In this document: positions 43,730 to 53,048 of the stretch, one piece after another
Layout: the number at the start of each line of letters is the position of its first letter
Position numbering within the stretch: position 1 is the stretch's first letter
NCBI RefSeq assembly: GCF_003994475.1
Contig: NZ_RZNY01000012.1
Location: forward strand, 62,001-126,000
Direction: 5' to 3'
Length of the DNA: 64,000 nucleotides
DNA from: Paenibacillus anaericanus
GTDB lineage: Bacteria; Bacillota; Bacilli; Paenibacillales; Paenibacillaceae
Program-made: the position numbers and the translations under genes
Notes under the pieces: model-generated
Told to the model about the DNA's origin: nothing
Databases searched by the model: none
Seen by the model: the letters and a program-made list of their open reading frames with translations, nothing else

Positions 43730-46700
43730 TTACCAATTATTACCTGAATCCCTGATGACCGTGAAATTTGGACTCTTATCTTCGCCGTAAATCGCGCGAA
43801 CCCCAGGGTTATTCACCTTTACATTCGTAAAGCTTGCTTGACCAACAACTGGCCCTTGTCCTTGCTCGGCGCTAGCAACAAGTTTGATCCCATAGCGGCT
43901 CGGGTTGTTGATGTTGACATTTTCTATGCGGATGTTCTGCATAGGGAGGTTTTCTGGCGATTTGGTCTGGAACATCAAGCCATAGTAAACTGAATTGTTA
44001 ATGTCTATGTTCTTGACCAGAATGTTCTTGAGAGCTCTGTCTCCTCCGAAGAACCAAATAGCCCCAAAGTTTTGGTATTCGTTAATTTTGTCATCCGCAC
44101 CCACACTGGTCCAGAAATCTCCTCCCGTTCGATCTAAGGTCACGCCGTCAAACACCGTGTCCTTGTCACCAAATCCTAACGTGTTGTATCCAAAGCTCAA
44201 ACTGCTGATTGTAATTCCCGGATAAGTCAACGTATCCGCAGCATAGAGGTTTTGGAACAAGTTATCGGAACCTCCGTATGCCGCGAATGCTGCCGCTCGT
44301 CTTACGTTTGTTGCGGTCAGATTGGTGTACTTATTCCCTACATTGTAAGAGCCGCCAGCATCAATCGCGCTAAACAGGGCGAATGCATCGTCTCCGGCTC
44401 CTCTCGAATAATTGTTATCAATCACGTTATAGGACGATCCGTTTGTCATGTTAATACCGTCTGCAAAGGTATTTTTGATTCGATTGTTTTTAAAGGTATT
44501 GTTAGAAGAATTGACTCCCCAGTACAAGCAGATGAAATGCTCGACCCAAATATTCTGGACGGTTACATTCTTCATTCCGTTACCGTCGATAAATTTACCA
44601 GGCCCATCCGTTCTATAGATATAGTTCCCCCATGCTGACAAGTCTCGTATCGTTGAACCATCCGCCGTAGAGCTGATATTAAAGCCAATATCGGTATTGG
44701 TTTGATTTGTCGGAGCTACCAACTTGGTATGCCATGGGCCGGCGCCAATAATCTCAGTCGCTCTTCCGTATAAGAAAATTTTGTTACTGAGCGTCCATTC
44801 ACCGGCAGGAATGAAAATTCCTTTCTTCGTTGAGTCCTGTCTGAATTCGTTCAACGCCTGTTCAATCGATTTCGTTGCCGAAACCTCAACATATTTGCTC
44901 GGATCAGGATTGGAAGGAGGTGCTGCAACATTTTCTGTTTCAAGCATATCCAAATAGATCCACGGGACATCGCCGTTATCTTTTTGGATCTTTATCTTCG
45001 TTCCGGCAGGGAACACCTCGTCAAGTAGCAGTTGTGAGTCTTCATAGAGCCAATAAGCGGTTAACCCTGCTCCTGCCTGATTGTCATATCCCAGTCGGCC
45101 CAATGTACTGGGGGTCGCATAGACATGAGAGAACTTGGATGTCACTTTAAAGGCACCCTTTTTCACACCGTTGGCATAGATACTAACAGTTCCCGACGTA
45201 TTCTCGGCTACTGAGCTGCGAAGCACAAAGGCGTTGGCAGGTGAGGTTAGTGTATATTCTACATATTCACCCGTAGAATCAAGATATACAGCAGAACGGC
45301 CTGAAGCTTCGCCAGCATAATCACCCGGCTTGAAGTTTGGAGCTAGTATCGTTCCGTTCGTCTGGTTAGAAGTTGATTCCGCCTCAATAATTGTAAACGG
45401 CATATTAGCTCCACGCCCAATATAAACCCTGTTTGTGTTTATATTGTTTTCTTGTTTCGCCAGGATTTCGTTATCATCCGGAGTTACGGTAGCCGTCACT
45501 GTGTAGCTACCGTTGGCAGCAGTCCATGTGCCCATAGTAACATTCGCCGATCCCCCAGCTGGTATCGCCCCGTTTAACGTACCATTTAATGAGAGAACCG
45601 TGTTTCCCTGACTGTTCTTAAGCGCAAGAGTAACGTTATGCGTGCCGCTCGTGGTAGCAATATTCCCCTGATTCTTAAGATTCACCGTATAGGTTACGGT
45701 ATCTCCGGCACTAGGGTTGCCCGGGGACCAGATTGCTAATGGTACAAGATCAGCGCTCGGAACCTCACTTACAATCAAAGGTGTGGGATGAGTATAGCTG
45801 TTATTGGTCTTATCCAATTCCATAATGCCATTATTCTCATCAACTTTAGCGCTAACCGTATATGAAGCTGCGATTTTAGCGCCAATATTAACTGATACAT
45901 TTTCGGAAGCGCCCTGAGCCAATTGGCCGACAGTAGTAGTTCCCGCCAAAACGTTATTTAAATAAAAGTTAACCGCTGTTGCAGGAGAAGGTGCCGTACC
46001 CATATTTCCAACCGTTGCCGATAAGGTAATAGGTGCGGTTTCATTAGGAGAAACCGGGGCCCAAGTGAGACCTGAAAACGTAAGGTCCGGATTAGGAGCA
46101 GGCGTTCCGAAGATCTGGAATTCTGCTATCTGGCCTGCTGAAGATCCGGAATTGCTCGTAAAGACGAGGCGTACTTCCGCTGCACTAGCCGTAAGCGGAA
46201 TCGTCACTGTATTTCCTGTAGCAGGATTAAACGTATAAGACGTAGCCGGCACCAAATTGACGAAGCTTGAGGTGCTCTGCTCGCGACCTAACACCTGGAT
46301 ATTTTGCGTGCGGGTCCCCCATGAAGATGATGGATTCAGCTTGAGTACAATCGAGTTAATACTCGCATTCGCCCCAAGACTGACGGTTAAATTGTTCGGA
46401 TATGCGTTGGATGCACCCTCCCAGTAAGTATTCGTGTTATCATCGTTGGCATTGATCGCAACAAAGGTATGAACAGTGGAAGATGCAGTAATCGGTTTAT
46501 TCAGAGCCAGATTTGTTCCACCGACGACAACTTCACCAACACGTGTAACAGTATTACTGCGAGTGGACGAGTTACCTGCTACATCCTTGGCGATAACATA
46601 ATACGTAACACTCGCACTCGGCGACTGGCTATCGGTAAAGGTGAGCGTGGTGCCATTCAACGTGCCTTTTAGCTGATCGTTCGCATAAATTTCATAGCTC

Positions 46701-47719
46701 TGCACGCCTACATTGTCCGTAGCGGCATTCCAAGTCAACAGGATCGTTCCCGTCGTAGGCTGCGCATACGCCAGGTTACTCGGTGCGGTAGGCGGTTCTA
46801 TGTCTGCACCATTCGATTTGTTGAAATTGATCCAGTTGAAGTTAAATCCATTTCCACTCGCATAGACCTGAAGCGTTTGTAAGCCTGCGCTCAGCGGTAC
46901 TTCCGCTGTAACCGTTTGCCAAGTTTGCCAGGCTCCTGTATTTGGTACGGAAGTCGTAGCCAACGTTGTCTGTCCCGAGCGAAGCTGGAGTTCTCCCGTA
47001 TTTCCACTGCTGGCCACTCGATATTCAACGGTGTAAGTACCCGTCTCCGCGACATTTACGTAATAGTCCAGCCAATCACCTACGTCAATCCAACCAACGT
47101 TCAATCCTCCCCCTACATCGGATGTCTGCTGCGTTTGAACGCCATTCATAGCATCCCAATTTTCAGCTTCTATTTGTCCGGGGATCGGCTTGGCAGTAGG
47201 CGCAGCAGTTGTTCCATAGATCTCCAATTCGGACAGTTGGGCTGCCGCCCACCCCGTATTTGCAGTGAAAAGAACTCGCAAGATTTGCGTATGGGTCGAT
47301 GGAAAGTTAATCGTTACGGTATTACCTAACGTTTGGTTAAACGTATATTCTGCAGTATCGACTATGGTTGAGAAATCTGTTCCATTTGTGCTGCCTTGGA
47401 TGGACAAGGTTTGCGTTCTTGTCTCCCAATTAGTCGGAAGCTTCAGCACAACTTGATCAATAGTTTCAGAGTTTCCAAGATGAACCTGAATCCATTGCGG
47501 GAATGCATTGTTCGTGCTTTCCCAATACGTTCCTTGATTCTGATCTTTAACGTTATTTGCCACGTATACATCACTATAGCCACTTGCAGTTACGTTTTTG
47601 CCGACTGCGAGGTTTGGACCTCCTGCAGCAGAGACTTTAATGTTCGATCCAATACTAGAAAAGAAGGCCGAGAGAATAATGGCTACCGCTAACGAACAAA
47701 CGACAAACTTATTTCGCAT
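43730..47719 (-). CDS. Secreted modular alpha-1,3-glucanase (GH87) with carbohydrate-binding modules
   Basis: A 1,329-residue exoenzyme that should cut alpha-1,3-glucan (mutan, fungal wall glucan). The start at 47719 has AGGAGGAAGG upstream. Order: signal peptide (1-30), discoidin/CBM32 module (about 33-155), CBM6 (about 160-285; PGQIEAENWDAMNG, GWIDVGDWLDYYV), fibronectin III (about 293-385), second discoidin module (about 390-520), two CARDB-like domains (about 525-770), a further carbohydrate module (about 775-935), then a right-handed beta-helix catalytic domain. There FADGIN and GAGDDAF set three Asp residues 23 and 24 apart, the spacing I recall for the GH87 catalytic triad. No S-layer domain. 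It ends in a terminator. Confidence 0.88.
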   Translation of the reverse strand: MRNKFVVCSLAVAIILSAFFSSIGSNIKVSAAGGPNLAVGKNVTASGYSDVYVANNVKDQNQGTYWESTNNAFPQWIQVHLGNSETIDQVVLKLPTNWETRTQTLSIQGSTNGTDFSTIVDTAEYTFNQTLGNTVTINFPSTHTQILRVLFTANTGWAAAQLSELEIYGTTAAPTAKPIPGQIEAENWDAMNGVQTQQTSDVGGGLNVGWIDVGDWLDYYVNVAETGTYTVEYRVASSGNTGELQLRSGQTTLATTSVPNTGAWQTWQTVTAEVPLSAGLQTLQVYASGNGFNFNWINFNKSNGADIEPPTAPSNLAYAQPTTGTILLTWNAATDNVGVQSYEIYANDQLKGTLNGTTLTFTDSQSPSASVTYYVIAKDVAGNSSTRSNTVTRVGEVVVGGTNLALNKPITASSTVHTFVAINANDDNTNTYWEGASNAYPNNLTVSLGANASINSIVLKLNPSSSWGTRTQNIQVLGREQSTSSFVNLVPATSYTFNPATGNTVTIPLTASAAEVRLVFTSNSGSSAGQIAEFQIFGTPAPNPDLTFSGLTWAPVSPNETAPITLSATVGNMGTAPSPATAVNFYLNNVLAGTTTVGQLAQGASENVSVNIGAKIAASYTVSAKVDENNGIMELDKTNNSYTHPTPLIVSEVPSADLVPLAIWSPGNPSAGDTVTYTVNLKNQGNIATTSGTHNVTLALKNSQGNTVLSLNGTLNGAIPAGGSANVTMGTWTAANGSYTVTATVTPDDNEILAKQENNINTNRVYIGRGANMPFTIIEAESTSNQTNGTILAPNFKPGDYAGEASGRSAVYLDSTGEYVEYTLTSPANAFVLRSSVAENTSGTVSIYANGVKKGAFKVTSKFSHVYATPSTLGRLGYDNQAGAGLTAYWLYEDSQLLLDEVFPAGTKIKIQKDNGDVPWIYLDMLETENVAAPPSNPDPSKYVEVSATKSIEQALNEFRQDSTKKGIFIPAGEWTLSNKIFLYGRATEIIGAGPWHTKLVAPTNQTNTDIGFNISSTADGSTIRDLSAWGNYIYRTDGPGKFIDGNGMKNVTVQNIWVEHFICLYWGVNSSNNTFKNNRIKNTFADGINMTNGSSYNVIDNNYSRGAGDDAFALFSAIDAGGSYNVGNKYTNLTATNVRRAAAFAAYGGSDNLFQNLYAADTLTYPGITISSLSFGYNTLGFGDKDTVFDGVTLDRTGGDFWTSVGADDKINEYQNFGAIWFFGGDRALKNILVKNIDINNSVYYGLMFQTKSPENLPMQNIRIENVNINNPSRYGIKLVASAEQGQGPVVGQASFTNVKVNNPGVRAIYGEDKSPNFTVIRDSGNNW

Positions 47720-48023
47720 CTTATTCCTTCCTCCTAACAGAGTAATGAAACAATTTCGGACATTACGACAAATACGATCATTCTTACTGTTTTTATTCTG
47801 TGACTTGCTACTCACTCTTCTGCAGCAGAACATTGATAACGCTTACAATAATCAAATGTTTATTAATTCCCTCCTTCCATGAGAGCCTGTTTTCCTGGTG
47901 TAATTTTATTTTAATGTTACATTTTGGAAATATTAAGGTGTGTTGCAACACTTAATATGTCAATTACTATGTATTTACATATTCTGTTTTTTTCCCTTAA
48001 CAGTAAGTGGCTCAATTAAAATA

Positions 48024-48050
48024 AACTAGAGGGAGTGTTACCCTCTAGTT
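48024..48050 (-). terminator. Terminator of the stalk-domain gene
   Basis: AACTAGAGGG and CCCTCTAGTT form a 10-bp stem with a 7-base loop, followed on the minus strand by TATTTT. The gap up to 47834 has no other gene. Confidence 0.8.
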
Positions 48051-48065
48051 CATTTGACTTATTAA

Positions 48066-49751
48066 TCAATTTAGCGGTATCGAATAAAACAAACGATTTC
48101 CATTGCTGTTGGTATACCAAATAATTTTGTTACCACTAATGATGGGACTGCATTCTGATAATACAAAATCCTTGGTCTGAATGTCGCCGATGGCTTTCCC
48201 ATTCCCATCAATCAGAACATATTTCAGGTCACCAGGATGATTATCTTTATCAAATTCCTGCCATAGCACCATCATCTTGTTGTCTGATATTTTCACCAAT
48301 TTAGGTATGGAAGCGATTAGGTTCGTGCCTACATATTTAGCCAAGGTGATATGATTCACTGCAGTGCTTGTCTTTGGCAATACATTAAGAATGATATCCC
48401 TTTGATCTTTCTCCAAACCAACCATCTCATAAGACGTATACTCCTTGACAAGCGAATGGTCAATGGTATTCATTGCGACAATATAGTTGGCTGCAGACAT
48501 TTCAAACCCGCCTATAGAAACTCCCGTGGTGTTCGCTCCGATTTTACCAGGGATATCAAACAAGTCTACCTCACTATAGCTGGTTCCGTTTGCTTTATTC
48601 AGCACAATCGAACGGGGATAGGCATCACCGTGATCAACCAGAACATGATTACTTCCATCAAACAATACATACTGATCAAAGGAATGACTTACATGATTCT
48701 CTTGGAATTTCCCCATATCGTTGGTTACGGTCATGGTTTTGGTATTTACGATAATGGTGAGCTGGGATTGATGATTTAATTTATCCTCCGTCGTGTATCT
48801 TGTACGTGAAGTGTGAAATACAAGCGTATCCCCAGCTTCAGCCATCCTACCTGCGCCTGCATCAAAAGGCTCTACTGTATAGCTCTCCCCACCCTTTATG
48901 GAGACACTATCGATTCTATTGAAGCTTTTATCATACCGGACGATACGAATTACTTCTTTGTTGTCATCCTCTTCTCGGTTGTCTTGTCCAAAAGCAATAT
49001 AGTTATACTTCTCCCCACTGTAGAAACCACCAAACAGCGGTAGCTCGTAGGGAATACTCTTGTTTCCACTTAGTTCATACTGTTCATTATATGTTTCAAT
49101 CGTAACATCCTCATTCGCCTCAATGACACTTACAGTCCCATCGTTATTATTCACAAGATATGAAGCAACTGTACTTTTCCATCTAGGAAAATAAGAAGAT
49201 TCTTCGTTATTCTTGGCTTCAAAGGCCGTCTTAACACGGTAAGTGTGATCTGAGGTTTGGGAGAATAGTGATATTCGATTGGACTCATTGTCATATTCGA
49301 TATCAAATGGAATCTTGCTCGCCAAATCTCTCAATTGAAAATAATTGTTTCCATCAATATTGTATGCCGTAATCAGCTGCAACTGCCCATTCACCAGAAC
49401 TTTTGAGGTTGAAAGCGAGGCTGAATAATTTCTATTGCGACTATAATAGTTGCCGCCATCTGTTTCTTCAGGAGTATAGGCTTGCCCTGTTATGATCTCT
49501 ATAGCGTTATTTTCTTTATTCCAAGATATATCAAATTGACTCGTAGTTCCTGTGAAATACTCCGCTAAATCACGCAGTCTAAAATAATTGTTATTCGAAA
49601 TATTGAATCCATTAAGACTCTTCTGTTCTCCATTAAAATATGTACTGCTCTCTGTCACCTTAGCATTCACAGTATTGCTCGCATAGGTTGTAGAGCCCAG
49701 AACCGGTGTAATCAATAATAAAATAAGTAGCAAACTAAACATCTTTTTCAT
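48066..49751 (-). CDS. Secreted stalk-domain protein with beta-rich C-terminal region
   Basis: 561 residues. Signal peptide (MKKMFSLLLILLLITPVLGSTTYAS), then two copper-amine-oxidase-N-like 'stalk' repeats: GFNISNNNYFRLRDLAEYF near residue 48 and AYNIDGNNYFQLRDLASKI near 125. The rest (about 170-561) is a series of short beta segments (YNYIAFGQDNREEDD, DTLVFHTSRTRY, GDLKYVLIDGNGKAIG) like a propeller or receptor domain. Such proteins are abundant in Paenibacillus cell walls; no catalytic motif is seen. GGAGGCAACG precedes the ATG. Confidence 0.78.
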   Translation of the reverse strand: MKKMFSLLLILLLITPVLGSTTYASNTVNAKVTESSTYFNGEQKSLNGFNISNNNYFRLRDLAEYFTGTTSQFDISWNKENNAIEIITGQAYTPEETDGGNYYSRNRNYSASLSTSKVLVNGQLQLITAYNIDGNNYFQLRDLASKIPFDIEYDNESNRISLFSQTSDHTYRVKTAFEAKNNEESSYFPRWKSTVASYLVNNNDGTVSVIEANEDVTIETYNEQYELSGNKSIPYELPLFGGFYSGEKYNYIAFGQDNREEDDNKEVIRIVRYDKSFNRIDSVSIKGGESYTVEPFDAGAGRMAEAGDTLVFHTSRTRYTTEDKLNHQSQLTIIVNTKTMTVTNDMGKFQENHVSHSFDQYVLFDGSNHVLVDHGDAYPRSIVLNKANGTSYSEVDLFDIPGKIGANTTGVSIGGFEMSAANYIVAMNTIDHSLVKEYTSYEMVGLEKDQRDIILNVLPKTSTAVNHITLAKYVGTNLIASIPKLVKISDNKMMVLWQEFDKDNHPGDLKYVLIDGNGKAIGDIQTKDFVLSECSPIISGNKIIWYTNSNGNRLFYSIPLN

Positions 49752-49887
49752 TCGTCGTTGCCTCCATCTGTTGTTAGTAATCGAAAAAAATCTTCGTATT
49801 TATCTAATGCTCCTTATATTTATCGGTAATTTGCCTTACTTCCTTAATTACAAGAGCTCTATATCCTTCGAGTACCGACGGCCAAGA

Positions 49888-49912
49888 CCCCTATCCGGCT
49901 TGCGGATAGGGG
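49888..49912 (-). terminator. Hairpin after the small membrane peptide gene
   Basis: CCCCTATCCG and CGGATAGGGG form a perfect 10-bp stem with a GCTTG-type loop 22 bases after the stop at 49935. No clear T-run follows, so its strength as a terminator is uncertain. Confidence 0.5.
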
Positions 49913-49934
49913 GGCTCAATGAACAGTTACTTTT

Positions 49935-50084
49935 TCATTTGGAATTTTGAGTTATCGGAATATTAGACTTAAACTCTTTTATTTCGAATGACCACTTACT
50001 ATTAAATAACATCACTAAACTAAAAACGCTGATAACGATAATCCCAATTATAATTGAAAGGATGATGGTAACTTGTCGTTTCAT
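49935..50084 (-). CDS. Small single-span membrane protein (49 residues)
   Basis: A short gene in what otherwise looks like a 380-base gap. The product starts MKRQVTIILSIIIGIIVISV, continues with a hydrophobic helix to about residue 27 and ends in a charged tail (KWSFEIKEFKSNIPITQNSK). The pattern is a positive N-terminus and one membrane helix. AAGGGGG lies 10 bases before the ATG and a hairpin follows the stop. It sits downstream of the kinase-acetyltransferase gene. Function unknown. Confidence 0.55.
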   Translation of the reverse strand: MKRQVTIILSIIIGIIVISVFSLVMLFNSKWSFEIKEFKSNIPITQNSK

Positions 50085-50133
50085 TTCCCAAGAGCCCCCT
50101 TTTCAAATACGATGGCACCCTCATATGTTACGA

Positions 50134-51597
50134 CTAATAGTCCTCTTTTAGAATACTGTATATTTCTATATCGATAATTCCTTTACCTGCCCATAGTGTT
50201 GCTTGTCTTAATGCTCCTTCTTTGATGAAGCCATTCTTCAGCAACACCTTCTTAGAAGTCTCATTTTGAGGCATTACTTCAGCCTGAATTCTGTTGACGT
50301 TGACATCCATGAACAAAAAATCGAGCAATATTTTTACCGCTTCAGTAGCTATACCTTGTCCCCAATTCGCTTCGACCAAAAAGTAGCCAATCGTCACTAT
50401 GTTTACCTTTTGATTAAAGTCGACAGCTTCAATAATCCCTAGCAGCCGATTGGGTTCAGCGTTTGCAAATATCCCCCACTTCACCCTAGACTTTTTATTA
50501 TAATCTCTCGCAAAATGGCCGATCATATTTTTCACCGTATCTTTATTGTGTTTGGGTATAATGCCACAGTATTCAAATACTTTGTCATTATTATAGATTT
50601 CAAAAACCTCATCAAGATGAAGTTCTTCAATCTTCTTCAATACGAAATGTTCTGACGTAAGGATAGGAAATTGCTCAAAAACTGCTTCTAAGTTCATTCC
50701 GCCACCGCCCCGTATGTTCTTTTTTATCGGAATATCTCTAAACTCTAACTCCCTTAAGAATGAGTTATTTGTTATTAAATCTTTTACCATCTCTATTGTA
50801 TTAGATCGTTTGGGTACACCACCGTTTCTATTAAGCAATATCCATCTAAGACAAGCCAAAGCTTCAAAAACTTCAAGTTCTTTCTGCTCAATATCATTTT
50901 CTAATAGATAAGCTGAACGAAACACATGTGCATATCGCTCCGAAATGTATATTTTTTGTAGAGTAAGAGACCACGCAAAATCATATCTTGAATCCCCTAA
51001 TTGTCCGTTCGTCCAATCGATTACGGTATATCGGTCATTTTCCTCTACTATGTTTCCCACATGGAAATCACCATGAATAATACAATCTTGCTGGATTTGA
51101 ATGATTTGAACCAGAGAAATTAATGCACTATTTAAGTCATCGTGTTCCCTTACCCCAGGAAAAAAATAATCGTTGAAATCGTACTTGGGAAGATGTATAT
51201 CTCCAAGCTCTTCTACATGAATTTGATGTATTCTTGATAATATCTTCGCAATATCGATCACTTTCTTTTCATTCACTTTATGAACAGGCATTCCGTCAAA
51301 GGTTGTTAGCAACACCTTATCATCGTTTGGATTTATCCCCCAGCCCACTGGCTTAGAGACTGATAATCCTCGTTCAGAAAGGGTATTCAATAAATGAAAT
51401 TGAAAACTAACATCAGGTTTGGAACTCTTATTCCATACCTTCAATACAAAGCTCTCTTTATCTGAACTTATCTTCGTAACTTCAGCTTCAAAGCCATGAT
51501 CCATTGAATGAGTGGTTAAGGTTTCTTCTTGATTTAATAAATCATCCATTTTTTCATTTTTTTCTACCCAGTCCACGATACCTATGGGGGTTCCCAA
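50134..51597 (-). CDS. Phosphotransferase (APH-like) fused to a GNAT acetyltransferase
   Basis: 487 residues. The first about 290 form an aminoglycoside-phosphotransferase/choline-kinase fold with the catalytic HGDFHVGNI and the Mg-binding VIDWTNGQLGDSRYD. A short IRGGGGM linker leads to a RimJ-type GNAT domain (about 301-487; VTIGYFLVEANWGQGIATEAVKILL, MPQNETSKKVLLKNGFIKEG). Start is a TTG (51597) with AAGGAAG about 7 bases upstream. ATG 301 is preceded by GGCGGTGG, so the acetyltransferase may also be made alone. The domain order is the reverse of the known AAC(6')-APH(2'') enzyme; an antibiotic substrate is possible but not shown. Confidence 0.85.
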   Translation of the reverse strand: MGTPIGIVDWVEKNEKMDDLLNQEETLTTHSMDHGFEAEVTKISSDKESFVLKVWNKSSKPDVSFQFHLLNTLSERGLSVSKPVGWGINPNDDKVLLTTFDGMPVHKVNEKKVIDIAKILSRIHQIHVEELGDIHLPKYDFNDYFFPGVREHDDLNSALISLVQIIQIQQDCIIHGDFHVGNIVEENDRYTVIDWTNGQLGDSRYDFAWSLTLQKIYISERYAHVFRSAYLLENDIEQKELEVFEALACLRWILLNRNGGVPKRSNTIEMVKDLITNNSFLRELEFRDIPIKKNIRGGGGMNLEAVFEQFPILTSEHFVLKKIEELHLDEVFEIYNNDKVFEYCGIIPKHNKDTVKNMIGHFARDYNKKSRVKWGIFANAEPNRLLGIIEAVDFNQKVNIVTIGYFLVEANWGQGIATEAVKILLDFLFMDVNVNRIQAEVMPQNETSKKVLLKNGFIKEGALRQATLWAGKGIIDIEIYSILKEDY

Positions 51598-51623
51598 AAA
51601 TCATCTTCCTTCCATACGATTAT

Positions 51624-52541
51624 TTATATTCTCTTCTTGATCGGTATGTATAAATCGACCTTACATTTCCCTTCCTTATCCTTCGCAGGGTCATTCATAC
51701 AGAATTCGAGGCATGGTCTATCGTCAGCTTCATACTCGCTATTCGGCAACCAGAGGCTGAATACACTTTGATAGGCGAGAACAAATTTTTCTATTGTGTC
51801 GTAGTATTGATATAAAGCATACATTCCACCTTGTAGCGTTTTAAATTGTACATGCATCGTATGCTCGTGTTTCTCAAATTCACTTGGCACGGTAACACAA
51901 GCATCGTATCGACAAGCATATTCCTCTACGAGATTCCCATCATCCAAGGAGATTCCAATAAAAAAAAGAGGCTTCGAGGAAAGTCCCTGTTGGTATGCCC
52001 AACGACCTAACTTATCCCATGCAACATGGGTATCTAAATATCTCCCCACATGTCTTACATACGCCACTTCATATTCTGGAAGCTCTTTAATGGTTATCAT
52101 ATTCTCCCACGCTCTTTTCAAAAGTTGATTCTCTCTGTTTCTATTGTAATCATGAGGAGGAGATAACTCTCCTTGCTTATTGCTGAAGTGTGATGAGAAA
52201 TTGCTATTCATTCTGCCGCTATTTCTAACGTCACTTGGTGTTTTGCCATAGTACTTCTTAAAAAGGGCATTGAAGGTTGACACCGATTCGAAACCGCATT
52301 CATTCGATATTTGCAAAATGGGCATTGCGGTTTCCACCAACAAATACACAGCCTTTTGCACACGCACTTGATTTACAAATGCTACTGGAGTCACACCGAC
52401 AATAGATGTAAATATTCTAGCAAAATGATATTTCGAAAAATTAGAAACGTCAGCCAATATATCAAGACTGAGTTTTTGATTACTATTTTCCTCTATGTAT
52501 TTAATTACGCGATCCATTCTATCTTTATAGTCATTATTCAT
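51624..52541 (-). CDS. AraC-family regulator with GyrI-like effector domain
   Basis: 305 residues. The AraC double helix-turn-helix fills residues about 8-105 (LSLDILADVSNFSKYHFARIF, ISNECGFESVSTFNALFKKYYGKTPSDVR), followed by a GyrI-like/AraC effector-binding domain (ELPEYEVAYVRHVGRY to CKVDLYIPIKK), as in Rob and BmrR-type multidrug sensors. It lies 26 bases upstream of the kinase-acetyltransferase gene in the same direction and may control it. GGGGAATG precedes the ATG. Confidence 0.88.
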   Translation of the reverse strand: MNNDYKDRMDRVIKYIEENSNQKLSLDILADVSNFSKYHFARIFTSIVGVTPVAFVNQVRVQKAVYLLVETAMPILQISNECGFESVSTFNALFKKYYGKTPSDVRNSGRMNSNFSSHFSNKQGELSPPHDYNRNRENQLLKRAWENMITIKELPEYEVAYVRHVGRYLDTHVAWDKLGRWAYQQGLSSKPLFFIGISLDDGNLVEEYACRYDACVTVPSEFEKHEHTMHVQFKTLQGGMYALYQYYDTIEKFVLAYQSVFSLWLPNSEYEADDRPCLEFCMNDPAKDKEGKCKVDLYIPIKKRI

Positions 52542-53048
52542 TTTTCACATTCCCCAATTACATTTTGAGTAAACTACCAAAATTATACACCGCATAAGGA
52601 ACTCATGGGCGTTCACATAAAAATAATTCTGTTCTGGATTGTAACGGAACCAGGAGACGTTATTCATCCTTAATTATGCATTGGAGATAAGGGCTACTGG
52701 TTGCTTTAGACTGATGTCTGAATGCGTCAATCGCTGACTATGTGGTTCGGGCGTTAATTTTAATCATATATTCCAGCAGTTGGATAAAACTATCCAACAT
52801 CCTACTATCCCCACGACAACATTCGCCTTTTACTATGGACATATCACTTTTCACGGATTATAATAACAAATGTCGCTTCAAAAAACGAACATTAAGTCAA
52901 TTGTTGTCGACTAATATATGCATTTACCCGAACCGCAGTAGTTAAAGTGATTGGATACATGTTATGTACAAGATCGATATGATAAGTACGATGCAATAGT
53001 TCTTTCAATTATAAATATAAAAACAGAAAATTCGAGGTGTGCATCTAA
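52542..53048. other. 507-base gap before the nucleobase permease
   Basis: No convincing gene. A hairpin GTTGGATA/TATCCAAC with an AAAC loop (52779-52798) is the main structure. Nothing resembling a purine riboswitch was found, although such leaders are common ahead of xanthine permease genes. Confidence 0.4.

Noticed and set aside
52542-53048. A purine riboswitch or a 67-codon gene before the NCS2 permease
   Set aside because: The riboswitch core was not found. The frame from 52742 has no ribosome site and an unlikely composition.
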